Origin: an uncultured Shinella sp.
GTDB taxonomy: Bacteria > Pseudomonadota > Alphaproteobacteria > Rhizobiales > Rhizobiaceae
DNA length: 64,000 nucleotides
Direction of reading: 5' to 3'
Assembly (NCBI RefSeq): GCF_946479415.1
Contig: NZ_CAMLFY010000001.1
Coordinates: forward strand, 1 to 64,000
Shown: positions 17,970 through 27,149 of the stretch, piece after piece
Numbering within the stretch: position 1 is the first letter of the stretch
Layout: each line of letters starts with the position of its first letter
Notes under the pieces: model-generated
What the model was told of the DNA's origin: nothing
The model's database searches: none
The model's input: only the letters and a program-made list of their open reading frames with translations
Made by a program: the position numbers and the translations under genes

Positions 17970-18656
17970 ATGCTGGCGCTCAATATTAACGGTCTGGAAA
18001 TGCGCTTTCCCGGCCTCGATACACCGGTGCTCACCATTCCCCGGCTTCATCTTCCCGCCGGCGGGCAGCTTGCCGTCACTGGCGCTTCCGGCTCCGGCAA
18101 AAGCACATTGGTCAATGCCATAACGGGGCTGGAAACCGCGACAAGCGGCTCCGTCTCCTGGGGCGAGACGAACATTTCCGCGCTCTCCGCCGGCCGGCGT
18201 GATGCGTTCCGCGCGACCCATATCGGTCTGGTCATGCAGGATTTTCACCTCTTTCCCGGTCTCTCGGCTTTTGAAAACGTCGTCCTGCCGGCGCGTCTCT
18301 CCCGCCGGCTGACGCCGGCCGCCCGCGAGCGCGCTCTGCATCTTCTCGAAACGACGGGCATTGCCAGACCCGACCAGCACATCGAAACCCTCTCGCGCGG
18401 CGAAATGCAGCGCGTCGCGGTGGCGCGGGCCTTGTTATCGAAACCCGGTGTGATCGTCGCGGACGAACCAACCGCCAGCCTCGACCGCCGCACCGGCGAA
18501 GACGTTGCCGAACTGCTTGTCCGCCTCGCCCGGCAGGACGGGGCAACGCTCGTCGCCGTGACGCACGATCCTGTTCTCATGGAACGGCTCGACCGGCGCA
18601 TCGTGCTCGAGGGCGGCCGTATCGTCGAGGACAGCGCGGAGGCGCAAGCGGCATGA
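17970..18656 (+). CDS. MacB/LolD-type ABC transporter ATP-binding protein
   Basis: 228 residues. Walker A GASGSGKST at 38-46 and Walker B VIVADEPTAS are clear. The signature reads LSRGEMQR, with Arg in place of the usual second-position Gly of LSGG, as in many LolD/MacB relatives. These ATPases power mechanotransmission across the periplasm rather than classic uptake. The stop overlaps the permease start by 4 bp (ATGA). Confidence 0.88.
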   Translation: MLALNINGLEMRFPGLDTPVLTIPRLHLPAGGQLAVTGASGSGKSTLVNAITGLETATSGSVSWGETNISALSAGRRDAFRATHIGLVMQDFHLFPGLSAFENVVLPARLSRRLTPAARERALHLLETTGIARPDQHIETLSRGEMQRVAVARALLSKPGVIVADEPTASLDRRTGEDVAELLVRLARQDGATLVAVTHDPVLMERLDRRIVLEGGRIVEDSAEAQAA

Positions 18657-19921
18657 TCCGGTTCATTCTCGCCGATCTCCGGCGTTTCAAAGCCGGCGCG
18701 CTCGCCGTCGTCATCCTGATCGCACTGTCTGTCGCCCTCAGCGTCACCGTCACATTGCAAGAGCGCGCCGTGCGTCTCGGTAGTGCGCGGGCCGCCGAAA
18801 AATTCGACCTTCTGGTCGGCGCGGCCGGCAGCGAGACGCAGCTCGCCCTCTCCGCCGTGTTCCTCCAGCCCTCGCCGCTACCGCTGATGTCGGGCAGCGT
18901 TCTGGCAAAGCTCTCCAATGATCCGCGCGTCGAATTCGCCGCCCCCGTCGGCTTCGGCGATTCCGCTGACGGCCACCCCGTCGTCGGCACGACGAGCAGG
19001 CTGATCACCGCCCTCTCCCCGGTCCTCTCCGAAGGCACCACCTTCGCCCATCTCGGCGACGCCGTGATCGGTTCAGACGTATCCAGGCGGATCGGCTCTG
19101 AGATCAAGCCGATACACGGCGCCGCCGACGAAGGCGGCCATACCCACACCGAGATCGTCTACAAGGTGACGGGCCGCATGGCGCCCACGGGGACAGCCTG
19201 GGACCGTGCAATCCTCGTGCCGATCCGCGCGGTCTGGCAACTGCACGGCATGCCCGCACATGAGGAGCACGGCCATGACCATGCAGAAGAGACATCCGAG
19301 GACACTGCAGCAAGTGATCACGAACATGACCACGAAGCGCATGTCGAGGCGGATGCCGCAATAGACGAGCACTTTGACGCGGAAACACCCGGTATTCCCG
19401 CCGTCCTCGTCAAACCGAAAACCATTGCCGATGCCTACCGCCTGCGCCAGGAATATCGTGGCGAGACGACGCTTGCCGTCTTCCCTGCCGAGGTGCTGAC
19501 ACGCCTCTACGCGACGCTCGGTGACGCGCGCAGCCTGCTGCTTGCCATCGCCATCGGTACACAGGTCATCGTCATTGCTGCGGTGCTGCTCGTCACCATC
19601 ATGCATGTCGGCGCGCGCCAGCGGCAGATCGGGGCGCTCAGGGCGTTCGGCGCGCCACGCCGCGCGGTCGTCGCCATCGTGTGGGGCGAACTTTTCCTTC
19701 TCTTCCTCATGGGCTTCGCCCTTGGCCTGCTTATCGGATATGTCGCCGCCCAGCTTATCTCGGCCACACTCGCCGCCACGACAGCAATCCACATGCCGGT
19801 GGAATTCGCGCGGGAAGATCTTTCGCTGGCGCTTTGGTTCATCGCACTCGCAATCCTGATATCGATCCTTCCGGCACTCTCGACACTCCGCCTCAGCCCG
19901 GCGCGGGCTTTGAGAAGCTGA
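18653..19921 (+). CDS. MacB/FtsX-type ABC permease with histidine-rich periplasmic insert
   Basis: 422 residues with the MacB/FtsX plan: one membrane segment near residues 10-30, a large periplasmic domain, then three membrane segments in the last 130 residues. Within the periplasmic part, residues about 200-243 form an acidic, histidine-rich stretch with nine histidines (several HxH pairs such as HGHDH and HEHDH). Such stretches bind zinc, copper or nickel. With the CxxC exported protein and ATPase upstream it resembles, from memory, the zinc-starvation-induced cluster PA4063-PA4066 of Pseudomonas aeruginosa. No Zur box was recognised here. Confidence 0.82.
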   Translation: MIRFILADLRRFKAGALAVVILIALSVALSVTVTLQERAVRLGSARAAEKFDLLVGAAGSETQLALSAVFLQPSPLPLMSGSVLAKLSNDPRVEFAAPVGFGDSADGHPVVGTTSRLITALSPVLSEGTTFAHLGDAVIGSDVSRRIGSEIKPIHGAADEGGHTHTEIVYKVTGRMAPTGTAWDRAILVPIRAVWQLHGMPAHEEHGHDHAEETSEDTAASDHEHDHEAHVEADAAIDEHFDAETPGIPAVLVKPKTIADAYRLRQEYRGETTLAVFPAEVLTRLYATLGDARSLLLAIAIGTQVIVIAAVLLVTIMHVGARQRQIGALRAFGAPRRAVVAIVWGELFLLFLMGFALGLLIGYVAAQLISATLAATTAIHMPVEFAREDLSLALWFIALAILISILPALSTLRLSPARALRS

Positions 19922-20041
19922 TCACCTCATCCGGCTGAGCGCTTTTGCCATCACCCGCGACGCTTTGCCCGTTTTCCAGGGGTGACAGGCGCGAATGCAG
20001 GCAATATACAGTCAATATTCGCGCAGCCTGGAACCCCTCGC

Positions 20042-21442
20042 ATGAAGAACTGGCATCCCGATCTCAGCCGGAGCGACAGCCCGCTCTATATGGCCCTTGC
20101 CGACAGGATCGAGCGGGACTTGCGCAGCGGGGAGCTTTCGGCTGGCGACAAGCTGCCGACCCACCGCGATCTCGCCAAACGTCTTGCAATCGACGTCACC
20201 ACCGTTGCCCGCGGCTATGTGGAAGCGCAGAAGCGCGGGCTCGTGCAGGCGCATATAGGCCGCGGCACGTTCGTAACGGGCGCCGCGCGCCGCGCTTCCG
20301 AAGCAGCGGACACCCAGCCGGACGCCCGCCGTTCCGCCACTGTCGATCTCTCGATGAACCTGCCGCCCGAGCCTGATGATCCCGCACTTGCCGCCCGGAT
20401 GCGCCAAGGCTTTTCAGCGCTTTCGGCCGATCTCATTCCCCTTTTGCGCTACCAGTCCTTCGGCGGCGCGGCGATGGACAAGGAGGCCGCTGCCCTGTGG
20501 CTCGGCCGGCGCGGTCTTACACCTTCCCACGAGCGCATCTTCATCACGCCCGGCGCCCATCCGGCGCTGCTCGCCATCCTCGGCATCGTGGCGAAGCCCG
20601 GCGAGACCATTCTTTCCGAAAACATCACCTATCCCGGCATACGCTCCATTGCCGCGCAGCTTCGGCTGCGGCTTGCCGGTCTGGCCATGGACGATGACGG
20701 CATCCTGCCGGAGGCTTTCGCCGCAGCCTGCGAGCGTGAGGCACCGAAGGCGCTTTATCTCAATCCGACACTGCAAAATCCGCTGACCCTGACCATGCCA
20801 GCCGCGCGGCGCGCGGAAATCGCCGCCGTGGCGCGGACATACCGCGTGCCCATCATCGAGGACGATGCTTATGGGTTTCTGCCATTGGACGGCCCGGCCC
20901 CGCTTGCGGCTCACGCTCCCGATTTGACGTGGCATATCGGCGGACTGTCGAAATGCATCGGCGCCGGCCTGCGCCTCGCCTATGTCGTCGCGCCCGAAGA
21001 CAGCCGCGCCCTCTGGTCCTTCGCCGGCGCCATGCGATCCGGCAACGTCATGGCCTCGCCGCTCACCACCGCGCTCGCCACCCGCTGGATCGGCGACGGC
21101 ACGGCAGATGCGATCCTCGATTTTCTGCGCAGCGAAGCCGCGGCGCGCCAGGCACTTGTCGCCGGACTACTTCCTTCCGGCTGCTACCGTGCCGATACGA
21201 TCAGCTTCAACATCTGGCTGCCGCTGCCGCATGGCTGGACGCGCTCTACATTCGGCGCCCACATACGCATGTCCGGCCTTGGCATCGTGGCGAGCGATGC
21301 CTTCTGCGTCGACGGCATGCCGCCCGAGGCAGTCCGCGTCTGCCTGGGCGGGCCGATTGCCCGGCCCCAACTCCAGACGGCCCTCGAATTCATGGCCCAT
21401 GCATTGGAAGGCCCACCTGAATTGGCCGGCTCCTTCTTCTGA
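20042..21442 (+). CDS. MocR-type transcriptional regulator (GntR + aminotransferase-like domain)
   Basis: 466 residues. Residues about 10-80 are a GntR winged helix (SPLYMALADRIERDLRSGEL, LPTHRDLAKRL, VTTVARGYVEAQKRGL). The rest is a fold-type I aminotransferase-like domain with the PLP-binding lysine in GGLSKCIGAG (Lys304) and the preceding EDDAYGF motif. MocR proteins sense PLP or amino compounds and usually bind direct repeats. A set of three direct repeats lies just downstream at 21515-21572. The start at 20042 is chosen because the domain begins there. Targets could be the DUF983, oxidoreductase and EamA genes that follow. Confidence 0.9.
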   Translation: MKNWHPDLSRSDSPLYMALADRIERDLRSGELSAGDKLPTHRDLAKRLAIDVTTVARGYVEAQKRGLVQAHIGRGTFVTGAARRASEAADTQPDARRSATVDLSMNLPPEPDDPALAARMRQGFSALSADLIPLLRYQSFGGAAMDKEAAALWLGRRGLTPSHERIFITPGAHPALLAILGIVAKPGETILSENITYPGIRSIAAQLRLRLAGLAMDDDGILPEAFAAACEREAPKALYLNPTLQNPLTLTMPAARRAEIAAVARTYRVPIIEDDAYGFLPLDGPAPLAAHAPDLTWHIGGLSKCIGAGLRLAYVVAPEDSRALWSFAGAMRSGNVMASPLTTALATRWIGDGTADAILDFLRSEAAARQALVAGLLPSGCYRADTISFNIWLPLPHGWTRSTFGAHIRMSGLGIVASDAFCVDGMPPEAVRVCLGGPIARPQLQTALEFMAHALEGPPELAGSFF

Positions 21443-21500
21443 TACCGGATCACCCGTCTCGCAGCGTAAACGCCCGCGGCCTTCCGCGCGCCTGCGTCAG

Positions 21501-21572
21501 TATGTCTGATGGACATATTGAATGGACGAATGCATCACTGTGACAGTATTAAATGAACGTATTGAATGGCAA
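21501..21572. repeat. three 14-bp direct repeats before the DUF983 gene
   Basis: ATATTGAATGGACG (21515-21528), GTATTAAATGAACG (21546-21559) and GTATTGAATGGCAA (21559-21572) share the pattern RTATTRAATGR. Spacings are 31 and 13 bp. A short inverted repeat TATGTC...GACATA (21501-21517) overlaps the first. The position, between the MocR gene and the next gene, suggests regulator-binding sites. Confidence 0.55.
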
Positions 21573-21589
21573 TCAAGAAGGTGCATATC

Positions 21590-21979
21590 ATGGACAAGGA
21601 TTATCCGGCACTGCCTCCCATGCAAACCGGCATCCGCGGTCGCTGCCCGCGCTGTGGCCAGGGCCACCTCTTCAAGGGGTTCCTGACGCTCGCCCCGAAA
21701 TGCGAAGCCTGCGAACTCGACTATTCCTTTGCCGACCCGGCCGACGGCCCCGCGTTCTTCGTCATCTGCTTCGCCTGCGTGCCCAGCGTTGCGCTGGCCG
21801 TGTGGCTGGAGGTCGTCTTCGGCGCCTCGCTGCTGACGCAGATATTCGTCACTGGCCCCTTCATGCTTTTGACCTGCATTCCGCCCCTCCGACCGCTGAA
21901 GGGTTGGCTTGTCGCCAGCCAGTATTTCTACAAGGCGGAAGAGGGCAAGCTGGTCCGCCGGGCTCCGGAACCAAGCTAG
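21590..21979 (+). CDS. DUF983 family membrane protein with zinc ribbon
   Basis: 129 residues from the ATG at 21590 (a good AAGAAGG lies 8 nt upstream; an earlier ATG at 21566 is inside the repeats). The N terminus has two Cys pairs, CPRCGQGHLF and CEAC, forming a small zinc ribbon, followed by two membrane segments (about residues 55-75 and 80-100). DUF983 proteins are widespread in alphaproteobacteria but have no firmly assigned function. It may share regulation with the preceding MocR gene. Confidence 0.85.
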   Translation: MDKDYPALPPMQTGIRGRCPRCGQGHLFKGFLTLAPKCEACELDYSFADPADGPAFFVICFACVPSVALAVWLEVVFGASLLTQIFVTGPFMLLTCIPPLRPLKGWLVASQYFYKAEEGKLVRRAPEPS

Positions 21980-22103
21980 AATAGCCGCGGACAATTTTGG
22001 TTTGACTGCAGGCATTGTGGACGCATCGGCGGATTGCGATGGTCTGGATTGGCTTTATCTGGTAGCTCCAGCTCACAAGCACCTCTCCTCCCTGCTTCAC
22101 AGA

Positions 22104-23459
22104 ATGCGCCCCGTGCTCACCTTTCCTTTCTCCGAAGCCGATCCCGTTCGCCATTTCGGGCCGCTGCCGCAGGCATCCGAGGTCGTCATCATCGGTGGCG
22201 GCGTCATTGGCGTCACGACAGCGCTTTTTCTGGCCAAGCGGGGCGTTTCCGTAACCCTCCTCGAAAAGGGGCGCATTGCTGCGGAACAGTCCTCGCGAAA
22301 CTGGGGCTGGATCCGCAAGCAGGGGCGCGATGCGGATGAACTGCCGATCGTCATCGAGGCCTGCCGGCTCTGGCAGCAACTGGCCGAAGAGTGCGGCGAG
22401 GATATCGGCCTAACGCAGACGGGGGTGACCTATCTCGCGCGCTCCGAAAAGGACCTGGCAGGGTTCGACGGCTTCATGAAGATCGCCGCCGAGCACGCGC
22501 TGGATACACGCCTGCTGGATTCCGGGGAAACCGCAAAGCGCTTCAAGGGCATCACGCGACGTTACGCCGGGGCGATGGTTACCGCCTCCGACATGCGCGC
22601 GGAGCCCTGGGTTGCGGTGCCCGCCCTTGCCCGACTTGCGGCCCGCACCGGTGTCACGATCGTAGAAAACTGCGCTGCCCGCGCGCTGGATGTGTCGGCC
22701 GGCCGGATCAGCGGCGTTTGGACGGAAGCGGGCCGCATCGCCACCTCCACCGTGCTGGTGGCCGGCGGCGCCTGGTCCTCACTCTTCCTGCGAAAGCACG
22801 GCGTTTCCATTCCTCAGCTGAGCGTGCGCGCGACGGTCGGCGCCACGGCGCCGCTGCCGGATATTCATTCGGGTGCGGCAGCAGACTCACACGTCGCCTT
22901 TCGCCGCCGGCAGGACGGCGGCTACACGCTTGCCCCCGGCGGCAGTAGCCTGCTCTATATCGGCCCGGATGCGTTCCAGAACGCCACGAAATATCTCCCT
23001 GCCTTGATGACCAACCCTCTCGGCACCCGCTATCGTCCTGCCGCGCCCGCATCCTATCCTGACAGCTGGTCGACGCCGCGCGATTGGGAACCTGACACGA
23101 CAAGCCCTTTCGAGAGGATGCGTATTCTCAATCCTGCACCGGAATCTTCCGGCCTGCAGTCGATCGAGCGGAATTTCAAAGCACTCTTTCCGCAGTTCGA
23201 GGCCATTGCCTTCAAGGCGACGTGGGCCGGCATGATCGATGCCATGCCCGATGTCGTCCCGATCGTCGACCGCGCCGAGGCGATCGGCGGCCTGTTCGTG
23301 GCGACCGGCATGAGCGGCCATGGTTTCGGCATTGGGCCGGGCATCGGCCGCATCGTCGCCGATCTTATCCAGGGCAACGCGCCCGGCCACGACCTGCATC
23401 GTTTCCGCTTCTCCCGTTTCAGTGATGGAAGCGCCATCCGTCCGGGGCCAGCTCTCTAG
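22104..23459 (+). CDS. FAD-dependent amino-acid oxidoreductase (DAO family)
   Basis: 451 residues. The FAD-binding dinucleotide fold is clear at about 30-58 (VVIIGGGVIGVTTALFLAKR, then VTLLEKG), and SSRNWGW is typical of a DAO subgroup related to glycine/D-amino-acid oxidases. The C-terminal GMSGHGFGIGPGIG motif completes the FAD site. It likely oxidises a D-amino acid or secondary amine; the substrate is unknown. The start at 22104 has no clear ribosome-binding site, but the conserved domain begins shortly after. The EamA transporter gene follows after 39 bp and may be co-transcribed. Confidence 0.88.
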   Translation: MRPVLTFPFSEADPVRHFGPLPQASEVVIIGGGVIGVTTALFLAKRGVSVTLLEKGRIAAEQSSRNWGWIRKQGRDADELPIVIEACRLWQQLAEECGEDIGLTQTGVTYLARSEKDLAGFDGFMKIAAEHALDTRLLDSGETAKRFKGITRRYAGAMVTASDMRAEPWVAVPALARLAARTGVTIVENCAARALDVSAGRISGVWTEAGRIATSTVLVAGGAWSSLFLRKHGVSIPQLSVRATVGATAPLPDIHSGAAADSHVAFRRRQDGGYTLAPGGSSLLYIGPDAFQNATKYLPALMTNPLGTRYRPAAPASYPDSWSTPRDWEPDTTSPFERMRILNPAPESSGLQSIERNFKALFPQFEAIAFKATWAGMIDAMPDVVPIVDRAEAIGGLFVATGMSGHGFGIGPGIGRIVADLIQGNAPGHDLHRFRFSRFSDGSAIRPGPAL

Positions 23460-23498
23460 TCCGCCCGGCGGGCAAAACCTGTTCCATCTGAGGCCATC

Positions 23499-24398
23499 AT
23501 GAATTCCGGACTGATCGATACCAAACCGCTGGCAGGCATTGCGCTCGCCTCTGCCGGCTATGCCTGCTTCGCTTTGCAGGATGCCCTGGTGAAGTGGATG
23601 GTCGCCACCTACGAGGTGCCGCAGATCCTGTTCATGCGCAGCCTCGTCATCGTGCTGGTCTCTGGTGTCTTGTTACGGTTCTACCGGCACCCGTCCATTC
23701 TAAAGAGCCCCTATCGCGGCACCGTCGCGCTGCGCACCGCGCTGATGCTGATCGCCTGGCTGCTCTATTACAACGCCGCGCGCTATCTCGGCCTTGCCGA
23801 ACTGACGACGCTCTACTTCTCCGCGCCCATCATCACCGTCTTCCTGTCGATCCTTGTGCTGAAGGAGGCGGTCGGCGCCGGGCGCTGGATTGCCTGCGTG
23901 GGCGGTTTCGTCGGCGTGGTGATCGCCGCCAATCCGTCGCATTCGCCGAACCTCATTCCTGCCGCTATGTGCCTCGTGGCCGGCTTCTGCTGGGCGTGGA
24001 GCACCGTCCTCATCCGGCTCGTCAGCCGCAGCGAAAGCACGCTGACGCAGATGTTCGCGACCAGCCTGCTCTTCGGCCTTGCCTGCGCCGCCTCCTTCCC
24101 CTGGATCTGGAAGACACCGGATGCGGAAGGCTGGATCTTGATGATCGGCCTCGGCCTCATCGCGACGCTTGGCCAGTTCCTGCTCTATGAAGGGTTCCGC
24201 TACGCACCGGCCTCGGCGCTGGCACCCGTCGAATATACCGGCCTCATCTGGGCTTTCGTCTACGGCTACACGATCTGGGCGGAAATCCCCGCGTTGAACG
24301 TCTTCATCGGCGCCATTCTCATCGTTGCCTCCAGCCTCGTGCTCGTCTTCTGGGAACGCCGCGGGGAAATTGCCGCGAGGAGGCGCATGGTTTCCTGA
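23499..24398 (+). CDS. EamA/DMT-family transporter
   Basis: 299 residues with about ten hydrophobic membrane segments in two homologous halves, the plan of the drug/metabolite transporter superfamily (EamA, RhaT-like). The first half includes AGIALASAGYACFALQDALV and the second ASALAPVEYTGLIWAFVYGY. These usually export amino acids or other metabolites. Directly downstream of an amino-acid oxidoreductase, it may export or import that enzyme's substrate or product. No more specific call is possible. Confidence 0.88.
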   Translation: MNSGLIDTKPLAGIALASAGYACFALQDALVKWMVATYEVPQILFMRSLVIVLVSGVLLRFYRHPSILKSPYRGTVALRTALMLIAWLLYYNAARYLGLAELTTLYFSAPIITVFLSILVLKEAVGAGRWIACVGGFVGVVIAANPSHSPNLIPAAMCLVAGFCWAWSTVLIRLVSRSESTLTQMFATSLLFGLACAASFPWIWKTPDAEGWILMIGLGLIATLGQFLLYEGFRYAPASALAPVEYTGLIWAFVYGYTIWAEIPALNVFIGAILIVASSLVLVFWERRGEIAARRRMVS

Positions 24399-24528
24399 CC
24401 GGTTTTGCGGAGGCGAAATTTGGCCTTTTGCCGCCGCTCAATGTCGCAAGGGTTGACTATGCCGTTTCCTGCTTATCTTTGAGTATGCAATGGCCGCTGC
24501 GGCCACGGATTGTGATCGGACTGCCGGC

Positions 24529-26013
24529 ATGAACGAGACCACCCGCGTGAACGAAACCCAGGCGACGGCCATCACGCTGTCGGAGCCGGAGAAGAATGTC
24601 ATCATCGCGGGCGTCCTCCTGTCGATGCTTCTCGCCGCCCTCGACCAGACCATCGTGGCGCCTGCCATGCCGACGATCGGCAAGGCGCTCGGGCATGCCG
24701 ATTACCTGCCCTGGATCGTCACCGGTTATCTTCTGACAGCCACCGCCATGGCGCCCCTCTACGGCAAGATTTCGGATGTCTATGGACGCCGCCCGACCAT
24801 CTTCGGCGCCATCATCATCTTCCTTCTGGGCTCGCTGATCAGCGCGCTGGCGCCCAATATGCTGGTGCTGATCCTCGGCCGCGCCGTGCAAGGATTGGGC
24901 GGCGGCGGCCTGTTTGCGCTCGCACAGATCGTGATCGGTGACCTCGTGCCGCCGCGCGAACGCGCACGCTACGCCGCGTGGATTTCCGGCACCTGGGCCG
25001 TCGCCTGCATCGCCGGCCCGCTGATGGGCGGCACCTTCGCCGAGCACCTGCACTGGTCCGTGATCTTCTGGGTCAATCTTCCGCTCGGCATCGCGGCCCT
25101 CCTCATCATCAACAATCCCCTGAAGAAGCTGCCGGTCGTCGGCCGGGCACACAGCATCGACGGCGCGGGCGCCGCTTTGCTCATCGCCGCGACGGCCCTT
25201 CTGCTTCTCGCGCTCAACTGGGGCGGCAGCCGCTATGCCTGGCTGTCGCCGGAAATCCTCGGCCTGCTCGGCTGCTCGGCCGTGTTCTGGGCGCTTTTCG
25301 CGCTGCGGCTGCGGCGCGCCACCGAACCGCTGATCTCGCTGGAGGTTCTCGCCAATCCCATCGTGCGCTACGGCACGCTCGGCATGTTTCTCGGGCAGAC
25401 CGCCAGCGTCGGCCTTGCGGTTTATATTCCCGTCTACGGGCAATCCTTCCACGGCCTTTCGGCCAGCAGTTCCGGCATGGTGATGCTCGGCCTGCTGCTC
25501 GGCACCGTCTTCGGCGCAACGACCAGTGGGCGGACCATTCCCCGCTTCACCCATTACAAGCGGCTGGCGATCGGTGGCGGCGCTTTCAGCGTTCTGTGCC
25601 TGATCGCGCTGGCCTTCCTGTCGGGACGCACGACGCTCTTCACGCTGGAACTGCTGACCATCGGCGTCGGCTTCGGGTCCGGCATGACCTTCCCGGTCGC
25701 CACCATCTCGGTGCAGAATGCCGTCGATCAGGCGCATTTGGGCGTCGCGACCGGCGTGCTGACCTTCCTGCGCTCGCTCGGCGGGGCGCTGGGTGTCGCC
25801 ATGCTCGGCGCCATCGCACTGAGCAACGGCCTGCCGCTCGGAGGCGAACATATTCAGACGGTTGCCACGAGCACGACAGACGCGCTGCCCTTCACCTATA
25901 TCTTCATCGCCTGCGCCGCCGCGACCGCCCTGTCGCTCGTGTTCTTCCATCTCATGCCGGAAAAGCCGCTGCGTGGCCGCGCCGACAACGAGATCGCCGC
26001 GATCGTCGAATAA
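24529..26013 (+). CDS. DHA2-type MFS multidrug exporter
   Basis: 494 residues with about 14 membrane segments, the DHA2 plan of EmrB/QacA drug-proton antiporters. Family motifs are visible: LAALDQTIVAPAMPTI in the first helix, GKISDVYGRRP in the 2-3 loop, and GRAVQGLGGGGLFALAQI in helix 4-5. I start at the ATG at 24529; an in-frame start at 24490 is possible but lies almost at the proposed promoter. It is convergent with ada, with only 9 bp between stops. Substrate is unknown; toxic hydrophobic compounds are usual. Confidence 0.9.
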   Translation: MNETTRVNETQATAITLSEPEKNVIIAGVLLSMLLAALDQTIVAPAMPTIGKALGHADYLPWIVTGYLLTATAMAPLYGKISDVYGRRPTIFGAIIIFLLGSLISALAPNMLVLILGRAVQGLGGGGLFALAQIVIGDLVPPRERARYAAWISGTWAVACIAGPLMGGTFAEHLHWSVIFWVNLPLGIAALLIINNPLKKLPVVGRAHSIDGAGAALLIAATALLLLALNWGGSRYAWLSPEILGLLGCSAVFWALFALRLRRATEPLISLEVLANPIVRYGTLGMFLGQTASVGLAVYIPVYGQSFHGLSASSSGMVMLGLLLGTVFGATTSGRTIPRFTHYKRLAIGGGAFSVLCLIALAFLSGRTTLFTLELLTIGVGFGSGMTFPVATISVQNAVDQAHLGVATGVLTFLRSLGGALGVAMLGAIALSNGLPLGGEHIQTVATSTTDALPFTYIFIACAAATALSLVFFHLMPEKPLRGRADNEIAAIVE

Positions 26014-26022
26014 CCTGTCGCG

Positions 26023-27078
26023 TTACGCGGAGCGGTAGTCGCGCTCGATCTCCAGCAGGCGCTGCTTGCGCCAGAGGCCGCCACCGTAACCGGTGAGCGC
26101 ACCATCCGCACCGAGCACACGATGGCACGGCACCATCAGCGCAATCTGGTTGGCGCCGTTCGCCCGTGCCACGGCGCGTGTGGCGGCGGGACGGCCGATC
26201 TGCCGCGCGAGTTCGGCATAGCTGCGCGTCGTACCGGCCGGGATGCGGCGAAGCTCGGCCCAGACATCCTGGCTGAACGGACTGCCCGCCTGATGCAGCG
26301 GCGTTTCGAAGACGGCGGAGCGGCCGGCGAAGAAGGCGTCCAGTTCCGCACTCGCCTGCTCCGTCACCCGCGTCCGGCCAATACCGATGCCGTCCTTGGT
26401 GGCCGCGCGCAGCTTGCGCAATTCCGCCGGCAAGGCCTTCCGGCCGATGAATTCCAGCAAATGCAGATGGGTGTCGCTGGCCACAGCGACCATGTCGCCG
26501 AGCGGCGTCGCAATCCAGCTTGCCCGAAGCAGGCCCTCCTGCTTGAGCGCGGCAGGCGCACAGCCGAGGATTTTCGCGAAGGCGGTGCGGAACGCGCTGG
26601 CGCTGTCGAACCGCGCCTCCTGCTGGGCGTTAATGACGCTGCTTCCGTCCGACAGGGCCTCGAAACCCTCGCGAAGCCGGCGCTGCCGGGCCATTTCCAG
26701 GAAGGTCATGCCGAATTGCCGTTTGAAGCTACGCCGGACCGTCGAGAGGTCGTAGCCCATTCGCTCGACATGCTCCTCCGACCAGCGGATGTCCGGCCGC
26801 TCGTCGAGTGCCGCCAGCAAGGCGCCGATGGCCGGATCGGCGCTTGCGGCAGCCTGCAAGGGATGGCAGCGCTTGCAGGCTCGAAAGCCCGCCTCGATGC
26901 ATTCGCCGATCGTCGCGCGGAAGGTGCAATTGCCCGGCAGCGGCTTGCGGGCTGGGCAGGTCAGGCGGCAGAAGATGCCGGTGGAGGCGACGCAGACATA
27001 GGCGTGGCCGTCATAGCGCTCATCGCGGGCGACAAGCGCCTGATAGAGGGTGTCGTGATCTGGAAGAGTAAACAGCAT
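26023..27078 (-). CDS. ada: Ada: methylphosphotriester/O6-methylguanine-DNA methyltransferase and activator
   Basis: 351 residues, close to E. coli Ada. N-terminal zinc domain with Cys37, Cys41, Cys68 and Cys71 (CRLTC and CKRC), where the first accepts a methyl group from phosphotriesters. An AraC-type DNA-binding domain covers about 80-175. The C-terminal methyltransferase has the active-site PCHRV at 317-321 (Cys318) and the usual GYGGGLWRKQRLLEIE tail. It repairs alkylated DNA and, once methylated, switches on the adaptive response. No alkB or alkA neighbour is seen. Confidence 0.95.
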   Translation of the reverse strand: MLFTLPDHDTLYQALVARDERYDGHAYVCVASTGIFCRLTCPARKPLPGNCTFRATIGECIEAGFRACKRCHPLQAAASADPAIGALLAALDERPDIRWSEEHVERMGYDLSTVRRSFKRQFGMTFLEMARQRRLREGFEALSDGSSVINAQQEARFDSASAFRTAFAKILGCAPAALKQEGLLRASWIATPLGDMVAVASDTHLHLLEFIGRKALPAELRKLRAATKDGIGIGRTRVTEQASAELDAFFAGRSAVFETPLHQAGSPFSQDVWAELRRIPAGTTRSYAELARQIGRPAATRAVARANGANQIALMVPCHRVLGADGALTGYGGGLWRKQRLLEIERDYRSA

Positions 27079-27149
27079 GACATCCTGATAGCATTGCCTC
27101 AGATGGCAGTCGGTCGAAAATCGGGCGCCTATTCAAAATACCGAACCGG

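Noticed and set aside
24457..25950. 497-codon minus-strand frame opposite the DHA2 exporter
   Set aside because: Shadow of a gene with intact MFS motifs; the product would be almost entirely Arg, Gly, Glu, Asp and Gln.
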